Assembly (NCBI GenBank): GCA_018818785.1
Contig: JAHIRF010000002.1
Coordinates: 278,595-342,594 of the forward strand
Source: Thermoplasmatota archaeon
GTDB lineage: Archaea; Thermoplasmatota; Thermoplasmata; UBA10834
Reading direction: 5' to 3'
DNA length: 64,000 nucleotides
Shown here: piece after piece, positions 7,736 to 16,840 of the stretch
Numbering within the stretch: the first letter of the stretch is position 1
Layout of the letters: every line of letters starts with the position of its first letter
Translations under genes and position numbers: made by a program
The notes under the pieces: generated by a model
What the model saw: the letters and a program-made list of their open reading frames with translations, nothing else
Told to the model about the DNA's origin: nothing
The model's database searches: none

Positions 7736-8598
7736 TTGGGAGGGCCTCCTGCAGAGGGGCCGTGACGATAGTCAATGCCATTCCAACAGGGATCGGCTCG
7801 GCGATGGGCATCATGCTCCAGTTAGATGCAGAGGTGAGATTATCTCAGGATGATGGATCGGTCAGACTCGAAGGGACCGAAGAGGGGACCGATCTCGTCA
7901 GAGGATGCATCGAAGGTGTCGGCAGAAGAGCGGGCATGCGTGATCTAGGCGGCGTCGTAACCATCCGATCGGACATACCGATCTCAAGAGGACTGAAGAG
8001 CAGCAGCGCAGCGTCAAACGCAGTCGTTCTCGCAGCATCAAGGGCCTTGAACATCCACATGGGCGATGAAGAGATAATCGGGCTGGCCATCGATGAATCC
8101 ATCAAGGCCGGTGTGACGGTCACTGGTGCGTTCGACGACGCATCCGCATGTTTCCATGGGGGTGCAGTCATAACTGACAATAAAGCGAGGCGGATATTGA
8201 AGAGATGGCACGTTCAGGATCCCGTGACCGTGCTCCTGCATGTCCCAGAGAGGAGAATCCGAAAAGAGGATGTAAAGAACATGGATTTCAGCCCGGTCCG
8301 ATCCCAGGTGGAGGAAGCCATCGAAAGCGCACTGAAGGGAGACTACCCCAGGGCGATGGAGCTGAATTCAAAGGCCTGCTCGAAGATCCTCGATGTATCT
8401 GAGGAGGTTGCGGAAGCGGCCAGGAGATCTGGCGCCATCGCCGCCGGCATCTCGGGAACGGGACCGGCCACTGCAGTGCTCGCACGTCATGAGGATAGAG
8501 GGCGGATCATGGACATCCTGGAATCGTTCGATGGAACGATCATCTCAGCCGAACTCAACGACACACCAGCCAGGGAGGTGGTTCCGCGGCGATCATGA
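7732..8598 (+). CDS. aroK: Archaeal (GHMP-type) shikimate kinase
   Basis: 288 residues; ATG at 7732 overlaps the previous stop as ATGA. It belongs to the GHMP kinase family, not the bacterial P-loop AroK. Seen are an N-terminal substrate strand (AVTIVNAIPTGIGSAMGI), the GHMP phosphate loop PISRGLKSSSAASNAV, and the C-terminal AAGISGTGPATAVL. It phosphorylates shikimate to shikimate-3-phosphate. The position between shikimate dehydrogenase and EPSP synthase supports shikimate as substrate rather than homoserine, which is phosphorylated by a related GHMP enzyme. The length matches archaeal homologues. Confidence 0.92.
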   Translation: MIGRASCRGAVTIVNAIPTGIGSAMGIMLQLDAEVRLSQDDGSVRLEGTEEGTDLVRGCIEGVGRRAGMRDLGGVVTIRSDIPISRGLKSSSAASNAVVLAASRALNIHMGDEEIIGLAIDESIKAGVTVTGAFDDASACFHGGAVITDNKARRILKRWHVQDPVTVLLHVPERRIRKEDVKNMDFSPVRSQVEEAIESALKGDYPRAMELNSKACSKILDVSEEVAEAARRSGAIAAGISGTGPATAVLARHEDRGRIMDILESFDGTIISAELNDTPAREVVPRRS

Positions 8599-9857
8599 TC
8601 AAATCATCCACCGCGAGAGGCACGATTCTGGCGCCACCATCAAAATCGTACACACACAGATCGATGATCCTCGGCGCGCTCACCCATTCCGCATTCACTC
8701 TCAAGCACCCACTCATCTCGGAGGATACGCGAGCGACTCTAGATGCCCTGCAACTGCTGGGGGCCTCCATCACAGGAACTCAGACAGATATAGACATCAT
8801 CTGCGACAAACTGGCACCAGCGGCAGGCATCATAGATGCCAAGAACTCGGGGACGACCATGCGGCTGGTGACGGGCCTCGCCTCGTTGCTGCCAACCAAG
8901 ACCGCCATCACTGGGGATGCGAGCCTCATCAAGAGGCCCATGGCGCCTCTCATCGATGCGCTCACACAGCTGGGCGCTAGATGTGAGTATAAGGGGGTGC
9001 CTGGGAACCCACCTCTGACGGTGACAGGACCAATCACAAAAGATAGGACCACCATATCTGGGGCGGTCAGTTCCCAATTCATATCATCATTGATCATAGC
9101 ATGCACGCAGAAGCAGACAGATACCGATATCGAAATCACGGGAGGACTCGTCTCGAAGCCATATGTAGATATCACGCTTGAGATGCTCAGAGAGTTCGGG
9201 GCGCGCGTGGATATGTCCGGGAACGCATATCATGTGCCCGGAGATCAGAGATTCGTCCGTGACAGCTATACCGTTCCTGGCGATTATTCCTCTGCTGCAT
9301 TCCTGTTCGCAGCGGGTGCAATCACGGACGGAGACGTTATCGTCAAGAATCTGGATGCGAAATCCCCCCAGGGAGATAAGGCTATCCTGGACCACTTGAA
9401 GGATTTCGGCGCCGATGTGACAGTATCCGACGATTTCGCACGTGTCAGGGGAGGAAGGCTCGAGGGATTGGAGATAGACGTGGGAGACACCCCAGACCTC
9501 TTTCCCGTGCTTGCCGTGATCGGGGCGATCGCCGAGGGGAAGACCGTACTCAAGGGCGGACGGAACCTGAAACAGAAGGAAAGCGACAGGATCTTGACTA
9601 CGACCGAATTCCTGAGAGACATGGGAGCAAGGGTCAAGCCCACTGAGGATGGTTGCGAGATACTCGGAGGAGATAAACTCCGTGGTGCCAGCATCCAGAC
9701 CCATGGAGACCACAGGATTCTTATGGCCGCAGTACTTGCAGCTCTGGTATCGATATCAGGGACGACGATCGATGACGACGAATCGTACAAGGTATCCTAT
9801 CCAGGGTTCCTGAGAGACATGCATCAACTGGGATGTCGGCTCGAGGTGAGGAGATGA
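8595..9857 (+). CDS. aroA: 5-enolpyruvylshikimate-3-phosphate synthase
   Basis: 420 residues, ATG overlapping the aroK stop. Key blocks are present in order: PPSKSYTHRSMILGAL (phosphate-binding lysine and serine), KNSGTTMRLVTGL, SSQFISSLIIAC, the central DYSSAAFLFAAGA, KESDRILTTTEFLRDMG and GDHRILMAAVLAAL. It joins phosphoenolpyruvate to shikimate-3-phosphate. No residue loss was noticed. The stop overlaps the start of aroC. The initial region lacks the long N-terminal extension of plant enzymes and is of the usual prokaryotic size. Confidence 0.95.
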   Translation: MIKSSTARGTILAPPSKSYTHRSMILGALTHSAFTLKHPLISEDTRATLDALQLLGASITGTQTDIDIICDKLAPAAGIIDAKNSGTTMRLVTGLASLLPTKTAITGDASLIKRPMAPLIDALTQLGARCEYKGVPGNPPLTVTGPITKDRTTISGAVSSQFISSLIIACTQKQTDTDIEITGGLVSKPYVDITLEMLREFGARVDMSGNAYHVPGDQRFVRDSYTVPGDYSSAAFLFAAGAITDGDVIVKNLDAKSPQGDKAILDHLKDFGADVTVSDDFARVRGGRLEGLEIDVGDTPDLFPVLAVIGAIAEGKTVLKGGRNLKQKESDRILTTTEFLRDMGARVKPTEDGCEILGGDKLRGASIQTHGDHRILMAAVLAALVSISGTTIDDDESYKVSYPGFLRDMHQLGCRLEVRR

Positions 9858-10930
9858 ACGAGTTCGGAAGTAGATACAGAGTAGGCATCTTCGGATCCAG
9901 CCATGGCCCTTGCGTCGGAGCCAAGATTGAGGGATGCCCCCCGGGCTCTAGGATCTCGGAAGCCGTGATCCAGGTGGAGCTGGACCGACGATCCCCTGGG
10001 AAGGGTGTGCACACCACACCCAGGAAGGAGCGAGACAGGCTCGAGCTCATATCAGGCATTATAGATGGGAAGGCCACAGGGGCCACTATAGTCGGCCTTG
10101 TCAGAAACACCGACAAGGATTCATCGGCATATGATTCATTCAGGCGCGTCCCACGGCCAGGACACGCTGATTATCCATCCATGGTGAAATACCAAGGACA
10201 TCACGACCACAGAGGTGGAGGACAATTCTCAGGCAGGATGACGGCAGGCCTTGTGATCGCAGGCGCGATAGCGAGACAGGTAATCGGAAAGAAGGGGGTA
10301 GGAATAGTCGCCCAGACTGTCCAGATAGGCGGCGTGAAGTTGGACAAAGAAATACCTTCAAGCATTGCGGAGAGGGTCGCGAGAGCGAACGCGGTCGGCT
10401 GTGCGGACAGGAATGTCGCGAAGGAGATGATTGAAGAAATCGTCCGCGCCCATGAGAACAAGGACAGCGTCGGTGGAATCGTCAAATGCACTGTGCGTGG
10501 CGTTCCTGTAGGGGTCGGCGAGCCATTCTTCAATTCAATAGAGAGCGTAATGTCAGCGATGATGTTTTCCATACCAGGGGTCAAGGGTGTCGAGTTCGGA
10601 TCGGGGTTCAGGGCTGCCTCCATGACCGGGAGCGAGCACAACGACCCATTCATCGTCAGAAATGGCAAGATCGTGACCAAGACGAATAATGCGGGGGGGG
10701 TACTAGGCGGACTGTCGAACGGGATGCCCATAGAATTCAGGGTGGCGTTCAAACCGACATCATCGATCGCAGGACCCCAGATGAGCGTGGATATCCAGAA
10801 GAAGACGACCGTGGAACTGGAAGTGAAGGGAAGACATGATCCGTGTATAGTGCCGAGAGCGGTCCCGGTTGTGGAGAATTCCGCAGCGGCCGTCATACTG
10901 GATCTGATGCTTCAGGGGGGATCCATCTGA
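9854..10930 (+). CDS. aroC: Chorismate synthase
   Basis: 358 residues from ATG 9854, which overlaps the aroA stop and is preceded by GAGGTGAGG; an upstream ATG at 9833 lies inside aroA. Diagnostic blocks are GSSHGPCVGAKIEGCPPG at the N terminus, the flavin-site region KYQGHHDHRGGGQFSGR, and FGSGFRAASMTGSEHND. It makes chorismate from EPSP using reduced FMN. The C-terminal block KGRHDPCIVPRAVPVVENS is complete. The last codons overlap the CTG start proposed for tyrA. Confidence 0.95.
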   Translation: MNEFGSRYRVGIFGSSHGPCVGAKIEGCPPGSRISEAVIQVELDRRSPGKGVHTTPRKERDRLELISGIIDGKATGATIVGLVRNTDKDSSAYDSFRRVPRPGHADYPSMVKYQGHHDHRGGGQFSGRMTAGLVIAGAIARQVIGKKGVGIVAQTVQIGGVKLDKEIPSSIAERVARANAVGCADRNVAKEMIEEIVRAHENKDSVGGIVKCTVRGVPVGVGEPFFNSIESVMSAMMFSIPGVKGVEFGSGFRAASMTGSEHNDPFIVRNGKIVTKTNNAGGVLGGLSNGMPIEFRVAFKPTSSIAGPQMSVDIQKKTTVELEVKGRHDPCIVPRAVPVVENSAAAVILDLMLQGGSI

Positions 10931-12009
10931 GCAAGGATGAACTCGGAGCCCTGAGAAAAGAGATCGAGAGGATAGACTCGGAGATCATGACGCTCATCGC
11001 CAGGAGGGAGGATGTCTCACACGAGATCGGACTCGTCAAGAAGAGGGGCGGGCTCAAGATCAGAGATATACCCAGGGAGAAGAAGGTCGTTGGAACGATG
11101 ACCGCAATGGCAAAGTCCCTCAATGCGAACAAGGACATCACAAAGGAGATCTCACGACTCCTGATAGCCGATTCCGTCAATGTGCAGAAGGGAGCCAGGC
11201 GTGAAGGGCTGGAGGGCAAGAAAGCCGTCGTGGTCGGAGGATCCGGCAAGATGGGGGAGTGGATGTGCAGATTCCTATCGAACAGAGGCGCGGAAGTGAA
11301 GGTCTGGGACCCCCGAGGCCGGCTAAAAGGATACTCGAATGTGAGACTACTTGACCAGGCGATCAATAGCAGCGACATCATAATCGTGGCGAGCCCGCCT
11401 GGCCTGTGCCCGGACGACCTGCGGAGAGTAGTATCGGCGCGCCCTTCCGGACTCATATTCGACATCTGCAGCATAAAATCACATATAGCAGGCATATTGA
11501 GACTCGGGGCAGCAGACGGGTTGAAGGTCACGAGCGTCCACCCGATGTTCGGACCAGGTGCACCTTCCGCGAAAGGGATGAACGTGGTAATATGCGACTG
11601 CGGATCGAAACAGGCGACCGACGAGGCAAAGGAGATGTTCGGGTTCGCGGGAGCGAATATTACACGACTTTATCTTGAGGAGCACGATCAGATGATGGCA
11701 TACATACTCGGCCTATCTCATGTCACTAGCCTGCTGTTCGGCACCACGCTCGCATCCTCTGGGATGTCTTTTGCGCAGCTGCAGAGCGTGCAAGGGCCGT
11801 CCTTCGCGAGACTGGCCGCGCTGGCAAAGGATATATCTGGAGAAAGTCGACGCGTGTATCATGACATACAGGCGCTCAACCCCAGGACGAAGGAGATGCT
11901 CGACATCATGGAGAGCAGCCTCGGCAAGATCAAGGATGCGGCAATCGAGAAAGAACACGATGAATTCATCCAGCTAATGCATTCAGTGAAGGAATACACG
12001 GAGGGCTGA
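10927..12009 (+). CDS. tyrA: Chorismate mutase-prephenate dehydrogenase fusion, probable CTG start
   Basis: About 360 residues. Residues 1-85 are an AroQ chorismate mutase (LRKEIERIDSEIMTLIARRE, then LVKKRGGLKIRDIPREKK). From residue about 97 there is a prephenate dehydrogenase: the NAD-binding GGSGKMGEWMCRFL and VHPMFGPGAPSAKGMNV. It turns chorismate into hydroxyphenylpyruvate for tyrosine. No ATG, GTG or TTG lies between the aroC stop and residue 21, and starting at that methionine would delete the first mutase helix. A CTG at 10927 overlaps the aroC stop as CTGA and has GGGGGG 6 nt upstream, so it is taken as the start. The upstream ATG at 10843 lies deep inside aroC. Confidence 0.88.
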   Translation: MSKDELGALRKEIERIDSEIMTLIARREDVSHEIGLVKKRGGLKIRDIPREKKVVGTMTAMAKSLNANKDITKEISRLLIADSVNVQKGARREGLEGKKAVVVGGSGKMGEWMCRFLSNRGAEVKVWDPRGRLKGYSNVRLLDQAINSSDIIIVASPPGLCPDDLRRVVSARPSGLIFDICSIKSHIAGILRLGAADGLKVTSVHPMFGPGAPSAKGMNVVICDCGSKQATDEAKEMFGFAGANITRLYLEEHDQMMAYILGLSHVTSLLFGTTLASSGMSFAQLQSVQGPSFARLAALAKDISGESRRVYHDIQALNPRTKEMLDIMESSLGKIKDAAIEKEHDEFIQLMHSVKEYTEG

Positions 12010-12014
12010 AACAC

Positions 12015-13082
12015 ATGGAGAAGAAGAGGGTAGCAATACTGGGTTCAAGCGGAATGATCGGACAGAGATTCGCTCACATGCTCCACATGCACCCCTATTT
12101 CGAGGTGACCGCTTACTGCGCGTCCGATAGATCTGAAGGGAAGACCCTTGCCAACTTGTGGAAGCTCTTCGACATCGACATGGATGAAGACCTGGGAAAG
12201 AGTAAGATACAGACGACGGACCCCAAGGCTCTGGCCAAGGAAGGCGTAGAGATAGTATTCAGTGGTCTTCCCTCAGAGGTCGCAGGCCCGTTGGAAGATG
12301 CGTGCGCCGATGAGGGCATGGCGGTATTCTCGAACGCATCGTCCCATAGGATGGACATTGACACACCTATACTGGTCCCTGAGATCAACCCGGACCACCT
12401 GGCATCTATCGAGGCGCAGAGATTGCGAAGAAAGAAAGGAGGGTACATCGTGACGAATGCCAATTGCTCCGTCACCGGTCTCGCTCTCGGTCTGAAGCCC
12501 ATAGTTGATGCATTCAGGTTCACGGAAGTGTATGTGACAACTTACCAGGCGCTATCAGGAGCAGGCTATCCAGGAGTCCCGTCGATAGACATCCTGAGCA
12601 ACGTCCTACCGTACATCAAGAATGAGGAGGAGAAGATGTCCTCGGAAGGAAAGAAGGTCCTTGGAGGATTCAGCAACGGCAGGTTCGGAGACTCGCCAAT
12701 CAGCATCGAAGCCAGCTGTGCAAGGGTCGGCACAAGGGATGGGCACCTGGAGGCGGTCTTCATCAAGGACAGGAGCATGCCGACCGCAGAGAAGATAGCG
12801 AAGGCATTCTCCAGCTTCAGAGGGAGGCCGCAGGAGCTGGAACTCCCGAGCGCGCCCATCCAGCCGATAATCGTCAGGGAGGAGCCCGACCGTCCTCAGC
12901 CTATCCTCGATTGCGACGCAGGGATGCCAGAGAGGGCCAAAGGGATGGCAATCAGCATCGGCCGCATCAGGGTCAACAATGACAGATTGAGATTCCTCCT
13001 CCTAGTGCACAACACGGTGAGAGGCGGTGCCGGCGGATCGGTCCTTAACGCCGAGCTAGCATTCAGGGAGGGTCTAATCTGA
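12015..13082 (+). CDS. asd: Aspartate-semialdehyde dehydrogenase
   Basis: 355 residues; ATG 12015 follows GGAGGGCTGA. The N terminus has the NADP-binding GSSGMIGQRFAHML; the catalytic cysteine lies in TNANCSVTGLAL and the substrate-binding block is YQALSGAGYPG. The histidine region is EASCARVGTRDGHLEAVF. This is the archaeal/fungal subtype. It reduces aspartyl phosphate to aspartate semialdehyde, which in this organism feeds ADH synthase (first gene of the operon), homocysteine synthesis (next three genes) and probably lysine/threonine. The next gene appears to start at a CTG overlapping its stop. Confidence 0.94.
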   Translation: MEKKRVAILGSSGMIGQRFAHMLHMHPYFEVTAYCASDRSEGKTLANLWKLFDIDMDEDLGKSKIQTTDPKALAKEGVEIVFSGLPSEVAGPLEDACADEGMAVFSNASSHRMDIDTPILVPEINPDHLASIEAQRLRRKKGGYIVTNANCSVTGLALGLKPIVDAFRFTEVYVTTYQALSGAGYPGVPSIDILSNVLPYIKNEEEKMSSEGKKVLGGFSNGRFGDSPISIEASCARVGTRDGHLEAVFIKDRSMPTAEKIAKAFSSFRGRPQELELPSAPIQPIIVREEPDRPQPILDCDAGMPERAKGMAISIGRIRVNNDRLRFLLLVHNTVRGGAGGSVLNAELAFREGLI

Positions 13083-14290
13083 GCGATAGCAAAAGGGCTG
13101 GCAAGAAACAGAATTCCCCGAACAAGAGCCATGCAGATATAGCCCGGAAGATCGCAGACGGCGACGTCGTCGTCATGACTGCACAGGAGTTCAAGGAGTT
13201 CGTTCGAGCGAACGGGATCAAGAAGGCCGCCAAAGAAGTAGATATAGTCACGACGGGCACGTTCGGAGCGATGTGCTCATCTGGGGCATACCTGAACTTC
13301 GGGCATTCGGATCCACCGATCAAGATGCAGAAGATTTGGATAGACGGGATCCCCGCCCAGGCAGGACTCGCGGCGGTCGATGCATACATAGGGGCCACCG
13401 CATTGGACGAGACGAACAACATGATCCATGGCGGGGGACACGTCATCGAGGACCTCGTGCGGGGCAAGGCATTGAGGTTGAGGGCGACCAGCTACGGGAC
13501 GGACTGTTACCCCAGGAAGGAGATTGACACTTACATCAGCCTCAGGACGATCAATCAGGCGGTCCTGATGAATGTCCGCAACTGCTATCAGAACTATGCC
13601 GTTGCAACGAATTCGTCACCGAAGACCATGTACACCTACATGGGGAAGCTCTTGCCAGAGTTCGGCAACGCGACATTCAGCAGCGCCGGAGAGATATCCC
13701 CTCTGATAAACGACCCATACTACAGAACGATCGGGATAGGGACGAGGATCTTCCTTGGTGGAGGGCAGGGACACGTGATATGGGAAGGCACACAGTTCAA
13801 CCCAGGAGCGCCCAGGACACCGAACGGAGTGCCTAAGAGACCTGCCGGGAGCCTTGCGGTCCTTGGAGATCTGAAACAGATGACACCAGACTTCCTCAGG
13901 GGACTAACACTGAGCAGATACGGCTCTACCCTTGGCATTGGAATCGGGATTCCGATACCGATCCTCGATGAGGAGATGGCAAGATACTGCGCGGTGACGA
14001 ACGACGACATACAGGCGCCTGTGTTCGACTATGGCCAGCAGTCAAGGAACAGACCTGTCCTCAGGGATGTGTCATACGCTGACCTCCGATCAGGAGAGAT
14101 CACCATCAAAGGAAAGCAGGTCCCGACATCCTCGCTCTCTAGCCTCTACAAGGCGAAGCAGATATCAGAAATCCTCAAGAGCTGGATAATGAAAGGGGAG
14201 TTCACGATTCAGGAACCGATCCAGAGATTCCCGATGGACAGGGTCCTCAGGAACCTTGATGTCCGGACTGAGCGGGAGGCGCTGCAATGA
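13079..14290 (+). CDS. Homocysteine biosynthesis protein, DUF39 (aspartate semialdehyde sulfurtransferase), probable CTG start
   Basis: About 403 residues. The DUF39 core is clear: VDIVTTGTFGAMCSSGAYLN with a conserved cysteine, FGHSDPPIKM, and GLAAVDAYIGATALDE. Family knowledge: with its NIL-ferredoxin partner it converts aspartate semialdehyde to homocysteine in methanogens. The first in-frame ATG (13175) would cut off the usual N-terminal 30 residues (DIARKIADGDVVVMTAQEF). A CTG at 13079 overlaps the asd stop as CTGA and has GGGAGGG 7 nt upstream; no ATG, GTG or TTG lies between. CTG is therefore the best start, as for tyrA. The gene overlaps the NIL-ferredoxin gene by 4 nt. Confidence 0.88.
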   Translation: MSDSKRAGKKQNSPNKSHADIARKIADGDVVVMTAQEFKEFVRANGIKKAAKEVDIVTTGTFGAMCSSGAYLNFGHSDPPIKMQKIWIDGIPAQAGLAAVDAYIGATALDETNNMIHGGGHVIEDLVRGKALRLRATSYGTDCYPRKEIDTYISLRTINQAVLMNVRNCYQNYAVATNSSPKTMYTYMGKLLPEFGNATFSSAGEISPLINDPYYRTIGIGTRIFLGGGQGHVIWEGTQFNPGAPRTPNGVPKRPAGSLAVLGDLKQMTPDFLRGLTLSRYGSTLGIGIGIPIPILDEEMARYCAVTNDDIQAPVFDYGQQSRNRPVLRDVSYADLRSGEITIKGKQVPTSSLSSLYKAKQISEILKSWIMKGEFTIQEPIQRFPMDRVLRNLDVRTEREALQ

Positions 14291-14688
14291 AGACCAAAGT
14301 CGTCCTCACATTCAGCCCCGAGGCATCCAACCAGCCGATCACACACAACCTGATTGCCAAGCACCATCTGCTCGTCAACATACTCAGAGCGGAGATAGAC
14401 GAGGTGGGCGGGAAGATGGTCCTTGAGCTGTCGGGAAAGGCGGATGACATCAGAAAGGGCATAGACTACCTCAAGGACAACAGCGTGAGTGTCCGACCCA
14501 TAAAGGAGGGTGTTAGAAGAGACGATGACGCATGCACGCATTGTGGCATGTGCATCTCGATCTGCCCTACGAAGGCGCTTTCGATCGACCAGAAGTCCGG
14601 AAAGGTCAGCTTCAACGAAGAGAAGTGCGTAGCGTGTGGCGTCTGCATCGATGCATGCCCGCCGAGAGCCATGGAGATACTGATCTGA
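14287..14688 (+). CDS. NIL-domain ferredoxin of the homocysteine pathway
   Basis: 133 residues. Residues 1-78 form a NIL (ACT-like) domain, and residues 78-133 form a two-cluster ferredoxin with CTHCGMCISICP and CVACGVCIDACP. Family knowledge: this is the iron-sulfur subunit that works with the DUF39 protein to make homocysteine from aspartate semialdehyde and sulfide, supplying electrons. The ATG overlaps the stop of the DUF39 gene, and the stop overlaps the next start as TGATG, so the three homocysteine genes are coupled. Confidence 0.92.
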   Translation: MKTKVVLTFSPEASNQPITHNLIAKHHLLVNILRAEIDEVGGKMVLELSGKADDIRKGIDYLKDNSVSVRPIKEGVRRDDDACTHCGMCISICPTKALSIDQKSGKVSFNEEKCVACGVCIDACPPRAMEILI

Positions 14689-15464
14689 TGGGAGCATTCA
14701 TTCACGCAAAAGTGGAGATAGGAGAGACTGCGGCCACGATCGCAGCCGATGGGCAATATGTGGAGGCTGCCGTGGATGCGATCAAGAGTGCGAGGAAGGA
14801 CCTCGAACGCATGATACGCAGAGATCGTTTCTTCATGACGACATTCGAGCCATACACTCCGAAAGAGGAGGATGGCCCGGTCATCTCACGGATGTGCGAT
14901 GCTTCTGCCCGTGTCGGAACCGGGCCCATGTCAACGGTGGCTGGGACGATCGCCCAGGTGGCAATGGAAGCGATGCAGAACAGAGGTTGCTCACACGGCT
15001 GGGTCGATAACGGAGGGGATGTCGCGTTCATACTCGAGAAACCAGCGACCATGGAGATCTTCTGGGAACCAGGATCGGAATCGGCCGTCGCCATGGAACT
15101 CGAACCCACATCCAGGATACTTGGTGTCTGTGCATCGAGTGGAACCCTTGGCCATTCCATCAGCTTCGGGAATGCCGATGCAGCTGTCGCGATGGCGGAT
15201 TCGGCCATACTCGCAGATGCTTTGGCGACCGCATTGGGCAACCGCGCCATAGACGAGGATGCCCTCCAGGGAGTGTTCGACCAGTTCAAAGGGATGGTCG
15301 GATTCATCGGAGGATTCGTCAAATTCAGAGGCTCCATCGCGATACATGGAAGATTCCCTAAGATCATCGAGGTGGGGCATAATCCCGAGAAGATGACGGT
15401 CCACAGCAGGATGGCATCTCCAGCGTACATAGGTTGTTGCAGCAGTCATGAGGTGAGACCTTGA
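14688..15464 (+). CDS. UPF0280 / ApbE-like protein linked to homocysteine synthesis
   Basis: 258 residues from ATG 14688 (TGATG overlap). Motifs of the family include a cysteine-containing SRMCDASARVGTGPMSTVAG-type segment (residues about 65-85), HGWVDNGGDVAFIL and GVCASSGTLGHS. The fold is related to the FMN transferase ApbE. Family knowledge: the methanogen homologue has been genetically linked, together with DUF39 and NIL-ferredoxin genes, to homocysteine formation from aspartate semialdehyde; its exact step is not settled. Gene order here repeats that functional grouping. The stop overlaps the aspartate kinase start as TTGA. Confidence 0.85.
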   Translation: MGAFIHAKVEIGETAATIAADGQYVEAAVDAIKSARKDLERMIRRDRFFMTTFEPYTPKEEDGPVISRMCDASARVGTGPMSTVAGTIAQVAMEAMQNRGCSHGWVDNGGDVAFILEKPATMEIFWEPGSESAVAMELEPTSRILGVCASSGTLGHSISFGNADAAVAMADSAILADALATALGNRAIDEDALQGVFDQFKGMVGFIGGFVKFRGSIAIHGRFPKIIEVGHNPEKMTVHSRMASPAYIGCCSSHEVRP

Positions 15465-16840
15465 AGGTCATGAAATTCGGAGGGACGTGCCTCGGATCCG
15501 AGGATGCCTTGGATAGAGTATCCAAAGTGGTGCAGGCGGAGAAAGACTCGAAGATAGTCGTGGTTTCGGCCGCATCTGGAGTGACGAACACGCTCAAGGA
15601 ATTCATCTCCAAGCCTAGGCAGGAGAAGGAGATCGATGACCTATTGCTGGCTCTGAGGATGAGGCACATAGACATGTTGCCGAAGACGGAGGGACAGGTC
15701 AGGAAGGAGGCGCTCGACCTCATCGAGGAGAAGATGACCAAGCTCGAGAGGCTGTTGTACGGTGTGACATATACCGAGGAGCTCACGCCACGAACCAACG
15801 ACCTCATACTCAGCTTCGGCGAGAGGCTTTCGGTGATAGTGGTCGCCGCGAGGCTCACGGACGAGGGACTGAACGCGATCGCGATGGAGAGCGACGCCAT
15901 CGGGTTCATCACCAATGATCATCACGGGAACGCTGTGGCGCTCCTGGACCTATGCGAGAAGAACATGGGTGCCAGCCTGGACAGCGCGATAAGACAGGGA
16001 ATCACCCCGGTGGTGACCGGGTTCTTCGGAACGACACAGAATGGTCACGTCACAACCGTCGGCAGGAGCGGAACGGACTATTCGGCTGCTGTGATAGCAT
16101 ACGCCACAAATGCGAAACCCGTTGAGATTTGGAAGGAAGTAGACGGGTTCATGAGTGCCGACCCGAAACTCGTCAAGGAGTCGTTCACAATAGAGTCACT
16201 ATCATATGAGGAGGCCGCGGAACTCGCATACTTCGGAGCGCAGGTACTGCACGCCCGGGCGGTTCAGCCAGCGCGCTTGAAGGGGATAGAGATAATAATC
16301 AAGAATCTCTACTCGCCAGAAGCCCCAGGTACCACGATCGGCAATGGGAAGCAGACGAAGAAGGATGTCATAAAGAGCGTCTCATATGTCCCGAAAGTAG
16401 CCACGTTGAAGGTGTACGATACCGGTGCAGGTTACAAATCAGGATTCCTATCCGACATCACCAATTGCCTCGCGAGTGAAGGTGTGAATATATTCTCTGC
16501 GACCACTTCCCAGACATGCGTCGCCGTCCTCATAGACGAGAACCAGATACACCTAGCCAAACGCGCGATCAAGAGCATCATAGGCGGGGTCGGCGAGAGC
16601 TTCGAAATAAAACCGGGGGTGGCCCTCGTGTGCACGGTCGGGGAAGGTTTGGGCTACACCGAAGGTGTCGCGGCCAGGGTATTCAAAGCGGTCGCATCAA
16701 AGAAGGTGAATGTCGACCTCATCTCGGCGGGAGCATCCACGGTGGCGTATCACTTCACGGTAGACAACAAGGACCTGAAGAAGACAGTGATGGCAATACA
16801 CAAAGAGTTCTTCACCCCGGTCCAGAATGATGCCGACTAG
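15461..16840 (+). CDS. lysC: Aspartate kinase
   Basis: 459 residues. The N-terminal KFGGTCLG motif (usually KFGGTSVG, so cysteine replaces serine), TVGRSGTDYSAAVIAYA and WKEVDGFMSADPK are kinase-domain signatures; the last 130 residues carry tandem ACT domains (SGFLSDITNCLASEGVNIF and GVAARVFKAVASKKVNVDL). The ACT domains imply feedback control by an amino acid. The start is TTG 15461, overlapping the previous stop (TTGA), with ATG 15470 as an alternative. It ends the operon; it makes aspartyl phosphate for asd three genes upstream. Its stop and that of the converging oxidoreductase share the bases CTAG. Confidence 0.94.
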   Translation: MKVMKFGGTCLGSEDALDRVSKVVQAEKDSKIVVVSAASGVTNTLKEFISKPRQEKEIDDLLLALRMRHIDMLPKTEGQVRKEALDLIEEKMTKLERLLYGVTYTEELTPRTNDLILSFGERLSVIVVAARLTDEGLNAIAMESDAIGFITNDHHGNAVALLDLCEKNMGASLDSAIRQGITPVVTGFFGTTQNGHVTTVGRSGTDYSAAVIAYATNAKPVEIWKEVDGFMSADPKLVKESFTIESLSYEEAAELAYFGAQVLHARAVQPARLKGIEIIIKNLYSPEAPGTTIGNGKQTKKDVIKSVSYVPKVATLKVYDTGAGYKSGFLSDITNCLASEGVNIFSATTSQTCVAVLIDENQIHLAKRAIKSIIGGVGESFEIKPGVALVCTVGEGLGYTEGVAARVFKAVASKKVNVDLISAGASTVAYHFTVDNKDLKKTVMAIHKEFFTPVQNDAD

